64,000 nt of DNA from NCBI RefSeq assembly GCF_003664585.1, contig NZ_RCHI01000013.1:55028-119027 (forward strand), written 5' to 3'. Under the pieces are notes generated by a model. The model was not told where the DNA came from and did no database searches. It worked only from the letters and a program-made list of their open reading frames with translations. Below are positions 1 through 11,060 of the stretch, piece by piece. Origin of the DNA: Paenirhodobacter hankyongi (lineage in GTDB: Bacteria; Pseudomonadota; Alphaproteobacteria; Rhodobacterales; Rhodobacteraceae). Made by a program: the position numbers and the translations under genes. Positions within the stretch are counted from its first letter, which is position 1. Each line of letters opens with the position of its first letter.

Positions 1-387
1 AACGAGCACGCCTATGACGACGTGGTCTTCCACCGGGTGATCGACGGCTTCATGGCGCAGACCGGCGACGTGCAGTTCGGCAAGCGTGGCGCGGACACCT
101 CGATGGCGGGGATGGGCGGCTCGAAATACCCGGATCTTCCGGCGGAATTCTCGAACCGCTCCTTCAGCCGCGGCATGGTCGGCATGGCGCGCTCGGCGAA
201 CCCGGATTCGGCCAACTCGCAGTTCTTCGTGATGTTCGCCCCGGCGCCGCATCTGGATGGCCAGTACACCATCGTCGGTCATGTCGTCTCCGGCATGGAG
301 GTGATCGACCGGCTGAAAAAGGGCAATCCGGCGCAGAACGGGCTCGTCGAGGACCCGGACTACATCGTCTCGGCGACGATCGAGTGA
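1..387 (+). CDS. Peptidylprolyl isomerase, cyclophilin type (5' end missing)
   Basis: Cyclophilin-type enzymes catalyse cis-trans isomerisation of prolyl bonds during protein folding. The frame is open from the first base, so the start lies outside the window; 128 codons remain. Visible cyclophilin motifs are VVFHRVIDGFMAQTGD near the left edge (catalytic Arg in FHRV), then GMVGMARS, NSQFFVMF and the HLDGQYTIVGHVVSGMEV block. It ends in VSATIE and has no signal peptide in the visible part. A hairpin with a T-run follows 60 bases after the stop, so this is probably the last gene of its transcript. Cytoplasmic or periplasmic location cannot be decided without the N-terminus. Confidence 0.95.
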   Translation, partial: NEHAYDDVVFHRVIDGFMAQTGDVQFGKRGADTSMAGMGGSKYPDLPAEFSNRSFSRGMVGMARSANPDSANSQFFVMFAPAPHLDGQYTIVGHVVSGMEVIDRLKKGNPAQNGLVEDPDYIVSATIE

Positions 388-394
388 GGCCGGG

Positions 395-440
395 CGGGGG
401 CGCTGCCCCCGCACCCCCGAGGTATTTGTGGCAAGATGAA
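395..440 (+). repeat. Intergenic repeat, copy 1 (GGGGGCGCTGCCCCC...GGCAAGATGAA)
   Basis: A G-run/C-run hairpin (GGGGGCGCTGCCCCC) is followed by CACCCCCGAGGTATTTGTGG and then CAAGATGAA. A close relative with the same order of blocks lies at 12172-12226. Both copies sit just outside the ends of genes. I remember similar strings between genes in Rhodobacteraceae genomes, but the function is unknown. Confidence 0.6.
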
Positions 441-446
441 AGAGAA

Positions 447-478
447 AGGGCGCTCCGATCGGGGCGCCCTTGGTTTTT
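447..478 (+). terminator. Rho-independent terminator after the cyclophilin gene
   Basis: AGGGCGCTCCG pairs with the mirror arm ending CGCCCT at 470, a stem of about 11 pairs with one G-T pair, followed by TTGGTTTTT. It lies 60 bases after the cyclophilin stop and 50 bases before the end of the leftward tyrS gene. Confidence 0.75.
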
Positions 479-527
479 CCGGGTCGAGAGAGGCCGGGGG
501 TCCGGGGGCGGCGCCCCCGGGCTGTCC

Positions 528-1778
528 TCAGCCCAGCGTGACGAGGGCGTGGCGCTTCTTGCCCGCGCTCAGCTTCACCGGCTCGGCGAGGTCGGCGGCG
601 TGGAACATCCGCCCCGCATCGACGCAGGTCTCGTCGTTGACCTTCAGCCCGCCTTCGGAAATCAGCCGCTTGCCGTCCTTGCCGGTCTTCGCGAGCCCGG
701 TGCGCAGCACGAGCTGGGCAAGGCTGATGCCGTCGGCAACCTCGGTGGCGCTCAGCGCCAGCGTCGGCAGGTCCTCGCCCACGCCGCCCTTCTCGAAGAC
801 CTCGCGCGCGGTGGCCTCGGCCGCGGCGGCCGCCTCGGCGCCATGGAGCAGCGTCGTCACCTCGTTCGCGAGGATGATCTTCGCGCCGTTGATCTCGGCC
901 CCGCCGAGGCCGCCGAGCCGCTCGCATTCCTCGACCGGCAGGTCGGTATAGAGCTTGAGGAAGCGCCCGACATCGGCATCGGTGGTGTTGCGCCAGAACT
1001 GCCAGAACTCGTAAGGCGACAGCATCTGGTCATTCAGCCAGATCGCGCCGCCCTGCGACTTGCCCATCTTGCGCCCGTCCGAGGTGGTCAGCAGCGGCGT
1101 GGTCAGGCCGAAGATCTCGCGGTCGAGCACCCGGCGCGTCAGGTCGATGCCGTTGACGATGTTGCCCCACTGGTCCGAGCCGCCCATCTGCAGCAGACAG
1201 CCATAGCGGCGGTTCAGCTCGAGGAAGTCATAGGCCTGCAGGATCATGTAGTTGAATTCGAGGAAGCTGAGCGACTGCTCGCGGTCGAGCCGCGACTTCA
1301 CCGATTCGAACGACAGCATCCGGTTCACCGAGAAGTGCCGGCCGATGTCGCGCAGGAAATCGAGGTAGTTCAGGCTGTCGAGCCACTCGGCGTTGTTGCG
1401 CATCATCGCGCCGTTCGCCTCGTCGCGGTAATCGAGGAAGCGCGCGAAGACGCGCTGCATGCCTGCGATGTTCTCGTCGATCTTCTCGGGCGTCAGCAGC
1501 GGCCGCTCTTCCGAGCGGAAGGAGGGGTCGCCCACCTTGGTGGTGCCGCCGCCCATCAGCGTGATCGGCTTGTTGCCGGTCTTCTGGAACCAGCGCAGCA
1601 GCATGATGTTGAGCAGATGGCCCACGTGCAGCGACGCCGCGGTGGCGTCATAGCCGATATAGGCGGTGACCATCCCCTTCGTCAGTGCCGCGTCGAGTTC
1701 CTGGATGTCGGTGCAATCCGCCAGGAAGCCGCGCTCGATGATGATGCGGAGGAAGTCCGATCGGGGATGGTAGGTCAT
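528..1778 (-). CDS. tyrS: Tyrosine--tRNA ligase
   Basis: Class I aminoacyl-tRNA synthetase that charges tRNA-Tyr in the cytoplasm; 416 aa, normal for the TyrRS family. The HIGH motif is HVGH at residues 51-54, the tyrosine pocket follows ([24 protein letters not shown] region), the KMSKS loop appears as KMGKS, and the C-terminal S4-like RNA-binding domain ends in [11 protein letters not shown] chose the ATG at 1778 (MTYHPRSDF). A longer in-frame start at 1955 would add 59 residues that run into the divergent anmK gene and have no family support. The 61-base gap to anmK must hold both promoters. Confidence 0.97.
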   Translation of the reverse strand: MTYHPRSDFLRIIIERGFLADCTDIQELDAALTKGMVTAYIGYDATAASLHVGHLLNIMLLRWFQKTGNKPITLMGGGTTKVGDPSFRSEERPLLTPEKIDENIAGMQRVFARFLDYRDEANGAMMRNNAEWLDSLNYLDFLRDIGRHFSVNRMLSFESVKSRLDREQSLSFLEFNYMILQAYDFLELNRRYGCLLQMGGSDQWGNIVNGIDLTRRVLDREIFGLTTPLLTTSDGRKMGKSQGGAIWLNDQMLSPYEFWQFWRNTTDADVGRFLKLYTDLPVEECERLGGLGGAEINGAKIILANEVTTLLHGAEAAAAAEATAREVFEKGGVGEDLPTLALSATEVADGISLAQLVLRTGLAKTGKDGKRLISEGGLKVNDETCVDAGRMFHAADLAEPVKLSAGKKRHALVTLG

Positions 1779-1839
1779 CGTGCTTGTCCCTATTCTACAC
1801 GTCCTGCCGTATATCCGGCAGGCAGCCAAAGGGGAAGCC

Positions 1840-2949
1840 ATGTTGAAGCCGGGGCCGGTCTGGGCGGCGGGAACGATGTCGGGAACCTCGCTCGACGGGG
1901 TCGATGCGGCGATGGTGCTGACCGACGGCACACGCATTCTCGATTTCGGCCGCACCGATTATCGCCCCTATTCCGAGGCCGAGCAGGAGGTGCTGCGCGC
2001 GGCCCTTGGCCTGTGGCCGGGCGCGCCGGAGGTCGAGGCCGCGGCCGAGGTCGTCGAGACCGCCCATGCCGAGCTCTTGGCGGGCATGGTCGACGCCCGG
2101 GTGATCGGCTTTCACGGCCAGACGCTCGCGCATGACCCGCAGGGGATCGGCGGGGTGCGGCGCACGCATCAGGCGGGCTCGGGGCGGGTGCTGGCCGAGG
2201 TGCTGGGCCGGCCGGTGGTGTGGGATTTCCGCTCGACCGACGTCGAGCTGGGCGGGCAGGGCGCGCCGCTTGCGCCCTTCTTCCATTTCGCCGCGGCGCA
2301 ATGGGCGGGGCTGTCGGCGCCGGTGGCCTTCCTGAACCTCGGCGGGGTCGGCAATGTCACCTGGCTCGACCCGCGCGCGGCGGGGCCCGAGGCGGCGGGC
2401 GCGATCCTCGCCTTCGACACCGGCCCGGCGAATGCGCCGATCAACGATCTGGTCCATGCCCGTCTGGGCGGACTGCGCGACGAGGGGGGCGCGCTCGCGC
2501 TTGCGGGGACCGCCGACCCGGACCTGGTCGAGCGCTTCCTTGCCCATCCGTTCTTCCTGCGCATTCCGCCGAAGTCTCTGGATCGCAACGAATTTCCGGA
2601 TCTTCTGAAATCGGTGGAAGGGCTTTCCGACGCGGATGCCGCGGCGACCCTCACCGCTGCGGCTGCGGCCTCGGTTGTTCGCGGGTTCGAGCATTTCCCC
2701 GAACCGCCGGCGGCGCTTTACGTCTCGGGGGGCGGGCGGATGAACACGGCGCTGATGGTCGAGCTGGCGCGGCGGCTGAATTGCCCCGTCGCCCCGGTCG
2801 AGGATCTCGGCCTCGATGGCGACATGCTCGAGGCGCAGGCCTTTGCCTATCTCGCGGTGCGGGTGGCGCGCGGTCTGCCGACATCGGGGCCGAGCACCAC
2901 GGGCGTCGCGGCGCTGGTGGGCGGCGGCCAGTTCAGCGCGCCGAGCTGA
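1840..2949 (+). CDS. anmK: Anhydro-N-acetylmuramic acid kinase
   Basis: Converts 1,6-anhydro-MurNAc with ATP and water to MurNAc-6-phosphate in cell-wall recycling; 369 aa, the usual length. Motifs seen: [14 protein letters not shown] at the N-terminus (phosphate-binding), [32 protein letters not shown] and the C-terminal SGGGRMN, all hallmarks of the AnmK branch of the ASKHA fold. Start ATG 1840 is preceded by AAAGGGGAAG, a good ribosome site; an upstream in-frame ATG at 1780 abuts the tyrS start and is less likely. It is divergent from tyrS, an arrangement I associate with Rhodobacterales. Confidence 0.95.
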   Translation: MLKPGPVWAAGTMSGTSLDGVDAAMVLTDGTRILDFGRTDYRPYSEAEQEVLRAALGLWPGAPEVEAAAEVVETAHAELLAGMVDARVIGFHGQTLAHDPQGIGGVRRTHQAGSGRVLAEVLGRPVVWDFRSTDVELGGQGAPLAPFFHFAAAQWAGLSAPVAFLNLGGVGNVTWLDPRAAGPEAAGAILAFDTGPANAPINDLVHARLGGLRDEGGALALAGTADPDLVERFLAHPFFLRIPPKSLDRNEFPDLLKSVEGLSDADAAATLTAAAAASVVRGFEHFPEPPAALYVSGGGRMNTALMVELARRLNCPVAPVEDLGLDGDMLEAQAFAYLAVRVARGLPTSGPSTTGVAALVGGGQFSAPS

Positions 2950-3114
2950 GCGCAGGCTTGACGGAGCCGGCCCGGGGCGTTACGCGGGCTGAGCCGAAAA
3001 ATGTCAGGCCGGTTGGTTATCCCGGCCCCTGCAGCCCGAGGGCTGTGGGTGTTTGTCGAAGTCTCGATCCCGCGGCACCTTTTTCTCGGGCCTTGCCCAC
3101 AGTCGAGACATCAC

Positions 3115-3369
3115 ATGCAAAAAACCGATCCCAAGCGCGAGAAGCGCACCATCCTGCTTGCGCAGCTGTTCATCTCCGGGATGATGGCCTTTCTGATGAC
3201 CTTCATCTTCAGCGTGCTGGCGCAGGGTCTGCCGGAAGGCTGGCCGGGGCTGTGGATGCACCATTTCGCCATGGCCTGGCCCGTGGCCTTTGTCCTGTCG
3301 CTCGGCGTCGGGCCGCTGGCCTTTCGTCTGGCCTTCGCGCTGATGCGGCGATTTTCCGATCCGGTCTGA
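3115..3369 (+). CDS. DUF2798 family small membrane protein
   Basis: An 84-residue protein with a charged N-terminus (MQKTDPKREKR) and two hydrophobic helices, roughly residues 13-36 and 48-72, separated by a short turn with WPGLWMHHFAMAWP. This pattern matches the two-helix DUF2798 membrane family, whose function is unknown. A longer frame begins at 3001, but its first 38 residues look non-coding and the ATG at 3115 opens at the family start. It stands alone, 165 bases after anmK and convergent with the gene ending at 3470. Confidence 0.75.
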   Translation: MQKTDPKREKRTILLAQLFISGMMAFLMTFIFSVLAQGLPEGWPGLWMHHFAMAWPVAFVLSLGVGPLAFRLAFALMRRFSDPV

Positions 3370-3469
3370 TCTGGCGCGTCGTGCGACGGTGTTTTCCGGC
3401 ACCGCGTTCGGCGCGCCGACCTGAGCGTCAGCGGCCGAATCCCCGTCTCGGAGCGCTGTCGTCGCGCGA

Positions 3470-4486
3470 TTATTCGGCGACCTCGAGCAGGAAACCGGCG
3501 AAGCTCGGCTGGAACGGGCGGCTGATCGCGGACAGGTGCGCGCGAAGCTCGAATTCGGCGTAGTAGCGGCCGGTGCCTTCGGCCGGGCGCACCTCGAGCC
3601 GGTCGCCCCGGGTGCACCGCCACGCCGCGCCGTCGGCCTGCAGCAGCGAAAAGGCCCGGAACTGCGGGCGCTCGTAATTGCCCTCGGGCGTCGTCGAGAT
3701 CCGGATCCAGCGACCGCCGGTCTGGCCATTGGCAAGGGTCAGACGCAGCCCCGTCTGCAGTCCGGGCGGGCAGAGCGCGAAGAAGCCGAGGATATGGCCG
3801 TCTTGCGACAGGGTGAAGCTGGCGCTCGGAACCTCGGCCAGGGTCAGGTCGAGGATCGTGTTGCGGAACGGCACGCCGTCCTGCGGCGTGACCAGACGCG
3901 GCACGGTCGCCCCGGTGTAGCGCGGTGTGACCTCGGCGGGGACGCAGGCGCGTCCGATGGCGTCGATGACCCCTTCGGCGATGAAGCGCATCAGCCGGGG
4001 CTCGAGGACGTAATGCGCGGCATCCTTGAACAGCTTCACCGGAAAGCGCGACGCCCGGTTCGCCGCGCACCAGCGGGGCGAGACATCGAAGCTGGGCACG
4101 CCGTAATGCGCGAAGAGCTGCAGCAGCGCATCGTAATACGCCGGCCGTGCAGGAAGCGCCTCGATCTGCCGGGGGGTGAAGACGGCCGCGGCGAAGTTTA
4201 TCCCGCGCCGGGAGCACAGACGCAGCAGATGTTCGAGGAAGCGAAGCAGGTCCTCGGTCCGGTGGCCGCGCTGGTTATGGTTGATCTCGTTCAGCGCATA
4301 TTCCCAGACGATGGTGTCGCCGGGCTGGAGATCGCTGCGCGTCATCACCCGGAACAGCCCCGTCATCGAATGCGTGGCGCCGATCGAGATGTTGGTGATC
4401 TGCTCGGATGGCAAAAGACGGGTGAGTGAGGTCACCCACCCGTCCTTCATCAGGGAGTTCGAGCCACCGACAATGAAAATCGTCAC
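3470..4486 (-). CDS. SGNH/GDSL-like hydrolase, function unknown
   Basis: 338 aa. The N-terminus MTIFIVGGSNSLMKDGW resembles block I of SGNH hydrolases, with a Ser as likely nucleophile at residue 9 or 11. EYALNEINH (about 62-70) resembles block III with its Asn. KDAAHYV (about 155-161) matches the block V Asp-x-x-His. The last third, from about residue 200, is beta-rich and may be a carbohydrate-binding or accessory domain. No signal peptide is visible. It begins 13 bases after the stop of eno and may be read with it. Such proteins often trim acyl groups from polysaccharides, but that is only family knowledge. Confidence 0.6.
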   Translation of the reverse strand: MTIFIVGGSNSLMKDGWVTSLTRLLPSEQITNISIGATHSMTGLFRVMTRSDLQPGDTIVWEYALNEINHNQRGHRTEDLLRFLEHLLRLCSRRGINFAAAVFTPRQIEALPARPAYYDALLQLFAHYGVPSFDVSPRWCAANRASRFPVKLFKDAAHYVLEPRLMRFIAEGVIDAIGRACVPAEVTPRYTGATVPRLVTPQDGVPFRNTILDLTLAEVPSASFTLSQDGHILGFFALCPPGLQTGLRLTLANGQTGGRWIRISTTPEGNYERPQFRAFSLLQADGAAWRCTRGDRLEVRPAEGTGRYYAEFELRAHLSAISRPFQPSFAGFLLEVAE

Positions 4487-4499
4487 CGGCCCGCGCCCC

Positions 4500-5810
<1,311 letters not shown>

Positions 5811-5861
5811 CTATAGCCCGCGCCGGCGCATCCGAAAAGCGCCGAGTGGGTGAATTCGGCG

Positions 5862-6758
5862 TCACCGCGGCATGTTAGCGACGAAAGCGGCGTTTGCACG
5901 CCGGCGCGCTGCCTCGCGCCAGATCGTGTAAAGCCCCGAGGCCACGATCACCGCGCCGCCGATCAGGGTGGCCGGGCCCGGCGGTTCGCGGAACACCGCC
6001 CAGCCGATCGCCACGGCAAAGATCAGCCGGGTGTAGCGGAAGGGGGTGATGAAGGACATCTCGCCGATCCGCACCGAGGCGATCAGCATGTAATAGGCCG
6101 CGGCGCCGAACAGGGCCGCGCCGCACAGCATCGCCCATTGCAATGCCTGCATCGGGACCAGGTGATCGCCCAGAAACCACAGCATGATCGGCCCCGCGGG
6201 CACGATCGCGGCAAAGCCCCAGGTGGCGAGCTGCAGCGAGGTGACGCCGCGCCCGATGCGCCGGGTGATGAGATCGCGCGCCGAGATCCAGATCACCGAC
6301 ATCACCGAGAGCAGCGACAGCACGGAAAAGCCCGTGGTGCCGGGCTGGATCACGATCATCACGCCGGCGAAGCCCGCCCCGATCGCCAGCCAGCGCCGCC
6401 AGCCGACCGTCTCCTTCAGGAACAGCGCCGCGCCGAGCGTGACCACGAGCGGCGCCGCCTGCTGGATCGCCGAGGCCTGGGCGAGGGGGGTGAAGGCGAT
6501 GGCGCTGACATAGAACATTGTCGCCACGAACTCGGCAAAGCTGCGCCAGATCACCGGGCCGGTGAACAGGCGGCGGGTGAACGGGTTCTCGCGCCGCGCG
6601 AGCGCCGCCGCGGCGAAAATCGCCGCGCCAAGCGCGCCCAGCAGCATGATCATCTGGCCGACCGGCAGCTCCGCCGTCAGCCGTTTCATGAACATGTCCT
6701 CGAGCGCGAAGCCAAGCATTGCGCCCACCATCAGCAGGCTGCCGCGAAGATTTTCCAT
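5862..6758 (-). CDS. EamA-family (DMT superfamily) transporter
   Basis: 298 aa with about ten hydrophobic segments in two homologous halves, typical of EamA/DMT permeases that export metabolites. The N-terminal half starts MENLRGSLLMVGAMLGFALE, and the second half carries SLLSVMSVIWISARDLITRR followed by five more helices. I chose ATG 6758; an upstream ATG at 6809 adds 17 residues of non-membrane sequence without family support. The substrate cannot be told. It lies between eno and an EEP-family gene, all leftward but separated by about 90-100 bases. Confidence 0.85.
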   Translation of the reverse strand: MENLRGSLLMVGAMLGFALEDMFMKRLTAELPVGQMIMLLGALGAAIFAAAALARRENPFTRRLFTGPVIWRSFAEFVATMFYVSAIAFTPLAQASAIQQAAPLVVTLGAALFLKETVGWRRWLAIGAGFAGVMIVIQPGTTGFSVLSLLSVMSVIWISARDLITRRIGRGVTSLQLATWGFAAIVPAGPIMLWFLGDHLVPMQALQWAMLCGAALFGAAAYYMLIASVRIGEMSFITPFRYTRLIFAVAIGWAVFREPPGPATLIGGAVIVASGLYTIWREAARRRANAAFVANMPR

Positions 6759-6863
6759 TGAAGGTCTTGCCCCTGGCGGAGCCGTCCGCCTGTTGCCCCT
6801 GTGCCGCAAGCGCCGCCGGCCGTCCAGCGCGCGATTGTGTGGCGCACAATCGCGCCGCCCCTG

Positions 6864-7565
6864 TCAGACCTGCAGCCCCTCGACATCGGCCCAGATCGGC
6901 AGGTGATCCGAGGCGCGCCGCGCCAGCGGGCTGTCGAACACCCCCATCCGCAGCACCCGCAGCCCCGGCGTCGTCACCAGCCGGTCGAGCCGGCCGAGCG
7001 GCGCGCGCGAGGGGTAGGTGGCGCCCGGCGCATGGATGTCGAGCCCGGTCAGCGCCTCGAAGCCGCGCGTCGACGACCATTCGTTGAAATCGCCGATGGC
7101 GAGCGCGGGGGCGGGCCCGCCGCGGCCAAGCTCGCGCGCGATGCGGGCCCATTGCGCGCGCCGGTCGGTGCGGCGCAGGCCCAGATGCGCGGCGACCAGC
7201 ACGAAGGGATCGGCGCCGCTGCGCGCGAGTGTCAGGCGCAGCGCGCCGCGCGGTTCGAGCCCCGGCAGCGCGATCCCCTCGGCCTCGAGGATCCGCGTGC
7301 CGCGCCGTACCAGCACCGTCTGACCATGCCAGCCAAGGCTTTCCGGCCCGGTGCGCGGCAGATCGGCAGGGCGGAAATCGGTCTCGGCCTCGATCAGCTT
7401 CGCGGGCAGCGCCGCGGGCCGCTCGCCGAGCCGAAGGTCCACCTCCTGCAGCGCGATGACATCGGCCGAGAGCGCGTTGATCACGCTCAGCACCCGCTCC
7501 GGGTCGCGCTGCCCGTCGGTGCCGACGCATTTGTGCGTGTTGTACGAGGCGATGCGCAGGCTCAT
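6864..7565 (-). CDS. Endonuclease/exonuclease/phosphatase (EEP) family hydrolase
   Basis: 233 aa. Metal-dependent EEP-fold phosphodiesterase: LRIASYNTHKC at the N-terminus supplies the metal-binding Asn, VIALQEVDLR the catalytic Glu, AAHLGLRRTDR the central His, AIGDFNEW the Asp-Phe-Asn motif, and RRASDHLPIWADVE the C-terminal Asp-His. It lacks a signal peptide, so it is probably cytoplasmic, acting on a nucleic acid, nucleotide or phospholipid headgroup. Start ATG 7565 is the only one that opens right at the fold. It begins 38 bases after the selO stop, so the two may share a transcript. Confidence 0.85.
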   Translation of the reverse strand: MSLRIASYNTHKCVGTDGQRDPERVLSVINALSADVIALQEVDLRLGERPAALPAKLIEAETDFRPADLPRTGPESLGWHGQTVLVRRGTRILEAEGIALPGLEPRGALRLTLARSGADPFVLVAAHLGLRRTDRRAQWARIARELGRGGPAPALAIGDFNEWSSTRGFEALTGLDIHAPGATYPSRAPLGRLDRLVTTPGLRVLRMGVFDSPLARRASDHLPIWADVEGLQV

Positions 7566-7603
7566 GCGAAATCTTTGTCTGGCAATGGGTTGATCGGTGA
7601 CGT

Positions 7604-9025
7604 TCAGGTGCCGCAGAAGGTCCGGTGCACGATCTCGTGGGGCCGCGGCGCGGCCTCGAGATCGGCAAGCGCCGGATCGGCGGCGAAAGGATCGGCGAGT
7701 GCCGCCGACAGCCGCGTGAAGGGCGCAAGTTCGCCCTCGACCGCCGCAGCGATCGCCTCCTCGACGCGGTGATTGCGCGGAATGCGCACCGGGTTCGCCG
7801 CGGCCATCACCGCCTGCGGATCCGCCTCGCGCGCCAGCCGCGCCTGCCAGTCGGGCGCCCAGGTGTCGAAGGCCAGGGGCTCGGCGAATTCGGCGCGCGC
7901 GGTGCCGGTGACGAGGCCGCGGAAGCTGCGGGTGAAATCGGCGCGCTCGCTCGCCATCCGGCAGAGCAGCGACTCGATCAGCGGCTGATCCTCGGGCGTT
8001 GCGGCGGCCAGACCGATCTTGCGGCCGAAGCGCGCCAGCCACTCGGTCTGATAGAGCGGCACGAACTCGTTCACCGCCGCGGTCGCGGCCTCGATCGCCG
8101 CGTCGCGGTCGCCCATCAGCGGCAGCAGGCAGGTGGCGAGTTGCGCGAGGTTCCACACCGCGATCTGCGGCTGGTTGGCATAGGCATAGCGGCCATACTG
8201 GTCGATCGAGGAGAACACCGTCGAGGGGTGATAGGCGTCCATGAAGGCGCAGGGGCCATAGTCGATGGTCTCGCCCGAAACCGCCATGTTGTCGGTGTTC
8301 ATCACGCCGTGGATGAAGCCAAGCGCCATCCAGGCGGCGATCAGCCGCGCCTGCGCCGCGACGACCGCGCGCAGCAACTCAAGCGGCCCCTGTGCCTCGG
8401 GATAATGCCGCGCGATGACCTGATCGGCGAGCAGCGAAAGCGCCTCGGTGTCGCCGCGCGCGGCGAAATACTGGAAGGTGCCGACGCGGATATGGCTCGC
8501 GGCCACGCGGGTCAGCACCGCGCCCGGCCGCCCCATCGCATCGCGTACCACGACCTCGCCGGTCGCCACCGCGGCGAGCGCCCGCGTCGTCGGCACGCCG
8601 AAGGCCGCCATCGCCTCGCTCACCAGATATTCGCGCAGCACCGGGCCGAGCCAGGCCCGCCCGTCGCCGCGCCGCGAGAAGGGCGTCTGCCCGGCGCCCT
8701 TCAGCTGCAGATCAAAGCGCGCCCCGTCCGGCGCCACGATCTCGCCCAGAAGCACCGCGCGGCCATCGCCAAGAGTCGGCACCCAGCCCCCGAACTGATG
8801 CCCGGCATAGGCCTGGGCGAGCGGCGCGGCCCCCGCGGGCACGGCATTGCCCGAAAGCATCGCGACGCCCTCGGGCGTGGCCAGCGCATCGGGGTCAAGC
8901 CCAAGCCGCAGGGCGAGATCGCGGTTCAGTGCCAGCAACGCCGGGGCTCGCACCGGTGCGGGATCGAGCCGCGCGAAGAACCGCTCGGGCAGGCGGGCAT
9001 AGGAATTGTCGAAGGGCAGGGTCAT
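7604..9025 (-). CDS. selO: Protein adenylyltransferase SelO (YdiU/UPF0061)
   Basis: 473 aa pseudokinase-fold enzyme that AMPylates Ser/Thr/Tyr residues of redox proteins. Family blocks visible: [40 protein letters not shown] (ATP-binding), [11 protein letters not shown], and [23 protein letters not shown] (catalytic loop and metal Asp; shown in parts, residues about 225-247). The tail ends FCGT; the Cys near the C-terminus is where some family members carry selenocysteine. I chose ATG 9025 (MTLPFDNSY) because AGAGGG sits six bases before it; ATG 9031 directly abuts that ribosome site. Confidence 0.92.
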   Translation of the reverse strand: MTLPFDNSYARLPERFFARLDPAPVRAPALLALNRDLALRLGLDPDALATPEGVAMLSGNAVPAGAAPLAQAYAGHQFGGWVPTLGDGRAVLLGEIVAPDGARFDLQLKGAGQTPFSRRGDGRAWLGPVLREYLVSEAMAAFGVPTTRALAAVATGEVVVRDAMGRPGAVLTRVAASHIRVGTFQYFAARGDTEALSLLADQVIARHYPEAQGPLELLRAVVAAQARLIAAWMALGFIHGVMNTDNMAVSGETIDYGPCAFMDAYHPSTVFSSIDQYGRYAYANQPQIAVWNLAQLATCLLPLMGDRDAAIEAATAAVNEFVPLYQTEWLARFGRKIGLAAATPEDQPLIESLLCRMASERADFTRSFRGLVTGTARAEFAEPLAFDTWAPDWQARLAREADPQAVMAAANPVRIPRNHRVEEAIAAAVEGELAPFTRLSAALADPFAADPALADLEAAPRPHEIVHRTFCGT

Positions 9026-9137
9026 CGTCATCCCTCTGATCTGCGCCGCCGCCCGCCCGGGTCAAGCCCCGCGCGCGCGGAGTTGAAGGCGACGGCCGCC
9101 TTTCGCTGGCAAAAGACGCCCGCCGGAGGCGCCGCGC

Positions 9138-10073
9138 TCACAGCCGCGCCAGCCTCTCGGTGAGCAGCGCATAGAACCCCTCGGCATTCGCCCGGCCGAC
9201 GAAATAGGCGTTCGGTTCGCGATCGGTCACCCGCCACCAGTCGGCAACCGTCATCCCCATCGTCAGCTCGGACACGGTCTCGATCTCGACATTGATGTGG
9301 CGCCCCTCGAACAGGTCCGGTTGCAGCAGATAGGCGATGACGCAGGGGTCATGCAAAGGCGCGCCCTCAGAGCCGTATTTCTCCATGTCGAAACGCTCGA
9401 AGAAATCGGTCCAGCTTGCCACGGCATGGCCCACCGGCGTGCCAAGGCCGCGAAACGCCTCGATCCGGGCGCGGTTGGTCAGCACCTGATGCGTGGCGTC
9501 AAGCGGAAGAACCACCAGAGGAACGCCGGAATGAAACACGATTTCCGCGGCTTGCGGGTCGACGTGAATGTTGAACTCGGCGGCGGGGGTGGTGTTGCCC
9601 ACCTCGAAATAGGCGCCGCCCATCAGCACGATCTCGGCGATCTTTGGGGCGATGTCGGGCGCCTTTTGCAGCGCCGTCGCGATGTTCGTCAGCGGCCCGA
9701 GCGGGCATAGCGTGACCGTGCCCGCGGGTTCGCGCCGCAGCGTCTCGATCAGGAAATCGACGGCATGGCCCGGCTGCAGCGCCATCGCGGGCTCGGGCAG
9801 TGCGATGCCGTCGAGCCCGGTCTTGCCATGCACATATTCGGCAGTGACGAGCGGACGCACCAGCGGCCGGTCGCAGCCCGCAAACACCTTGATGTCGGCG
9901 CGCCCCGCCAGCTCGCACACCACCCGCGCGTTCTTCGAGGTCAGCGGCAAGGGCACATTGCCCGCGACGCAGGTGATGCCCAGCACCTCGAGCTCGGGGC
10001 TCGCCAGCGCCAGCAGGATGGCAACGGCGTCGTCCTGGCCGGGGTCGGTGTCGATGATGATCTTGCGGGTCAT
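9138..10073 (-). CDS. Nucleoside hydrolase (IunH-type)
   Basis: 311 aa. Cleaves the N-glycosidic bond of ribonucleosides for base salvage. The calcium-binding signature DTDPGQDDA lies at residues 8-16, CPLGPLTNIA near 123, an MGGAYFEVGNTTPAAEFNIH block near 160, and the metal-binding HDPCVIAYLL near 240. Start ATG 10073 directly precedes MTRKIIIDTDPG. It is cytoplasmic, with no signal peptide. Exact base preference cannot be told; the branch resembles the non-specific or pyrimidine-type hydrolases. It is preceded by a 156-base gap to a divergent gene. Confidence 0.9.
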   Translation of the reverse strand: MTRKIIIDTDPGQDDAVAILLALASPELEVLGITCVAGNVPLPLTSKNARVVCELAGRADIKVFAGCDRPLVRPLVTAEYVHGKTGLDGIALPEPAMALQPGHAVDFLIETLRREPAGTVTLCPLGPLTNIATALQKAPDIAPKIAEIVLMGGAYFEVGNTTPAAEFNIHVDPQAAEIVFHSGVPLVVLPLDATHQVLTNRARIEAFRGLGTPVGHAVASWTDFFERFDMEKYGSEGAPLHDPCVIAYLLQPDLFEGRHINVEIETVSELTMGMTVADWWRVTDREPNAYFVGRANAEGFYALLTERLARL

Positions 10074-10229
10074 GGCGGTCTCCTTCGGCGGGCAGAGTGT
10101 CGCAGGGCGCGGCCGAAGTCCATCGTCCGCCGCCCCGCCCGGGCCCAATCTTCGCCACATTCAATGGTTAACGATGAGTCACACGGCGCCGGTTTCCGGC
10201 CCCGCCCAAGAAAAACAGCAGGCAGGCAG

Positions 10230-11009
10230 ATGCGGACGACCGACCATCACGTGTTTCTCTCGATGCCGGGCACCGGAACCCTCGGTGCCATCCTCGCGCG
10301 CAGTCTGGCCACCGGGCAGGCGGCTCTTGGTGCGGCCGGGCTGGGCAAGGCGGTGCTCGGACCCGTGGCCTCGGGCGGCGTTCATGTCGACGAGACGATC
10401 TGCGGTCGCGCCGCGGCGGGGATGGAAGGCTTCTTCCCGCTCGCCGAGGCCCGCGCCTTTGCCTTTGCGCGCAAGATCCGCGGCCCGGTCGGGCGGCTGG
10501 TGCTGCCGATGCTGCCGCTCGATGCGCTTTATCCGCGGCTGTGGCGGGCGCAGGCCGCACGCCGCGAGATGCCGGCCTTCGACGAACTTGCGCCGCATCT
10601 GCTGGCCGAGCCGCGCGGCTGGTTCGATCTGGCCTCCGAGCTGATCGCCACGCTTGCGCCGCGCGAAACCATCCTGCTGGTCGACCCGACGCCCGCCGAG
10701 GCGCTGGCCGCACTGGTGCCCGAGGCAGAGCTTGCCGCCCCGGCTTCCGTCGAGCCCGAGCTGCCCGATACCGCGCTCGCCATGCTGCAGCGACTCCATC
10801 GCAGCGGCATCACGCTGCCCGCGCGGCAGCTCTCGCGCCTTGTCGCCTTCCATCTGCGCCAGCCGCAGCCCGCGCCGATTGCGGCGTTCTCCGAGCTTGA
10901 CGCCGCGCGCCTGCGCCGGCAGTTCGCGGCCGATCTCGATCAGCTCACCGGTCTGCCCTGCGTGCGCGTCGGCGCCGCGCCGCAGCCGGTGGTTCTTGCG
11001 GCCGAGTGA
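10230..11009 (+). CDS. Hypothetical protein, 259 aa
   Basis: I do not recognise this protein. It starts MRTTDHHVFLSMPGTGTLGA and is Ala/Leu/Arg-rich. It has no signal peptide, no clear membrane helix and no cysteine motif. Segments such as RLVLPMLPLDALYPRLWRAQAARREMPAF (residues about 90-118; partial) and the C-terminal LRRQFAADLDQLTGLPCVRV suggest a compact helical cytoplasmic protein. The HVFLSMPGTGT opening loosely resembles a nucleotide- or sulfate-binding P-loop but lacks a GKS/T. An alternative start is ATG 10164. A strong terminator follows 12 bases after the stop. Confidence 0.6.
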   Translation: MRTTDHHVFLSMPGTGTLGAILARSLATGQAALGAAGLGKAVLGPVASGGVHVDETICGRAAAGMEGFFPLAEARAFAFARKIRGPVGRLVLPMLPLDALYPRLWRAQAARREMPAFDELAPHLLAEPRGWFDLASELIATLAPRETILLVDPTPAEALAALVPEAELAAPASVEPELPDTALAMLQRLHRSGITLPARQLSRLVAFHLRQPQPAPIAAFSELDAARLRRQFAADLDQLTGLPCVRVGAAPQPVVLAAE

Positions 11010-11021
11010 GCCCGGAACAGG

Positions 11022-11051
11022 AAAAGGCCCCGCCGAAGCGGGGCCTTTTAT
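11022..11051. terminator. Bidirectional rho-independent terminator
   Basis: AAAAGGCCCCGC pairs perfectly with GCGGGGCCTTTT around a CGAA loop (12-pair stem), followed by TATTT on the right and preceded by an A-run on the left. It lies between two convergent genes ending at 11009 and 11061 and can serve both. Confidence 0.9.
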
Positions 11052-11060
11052 TTCAAGCGA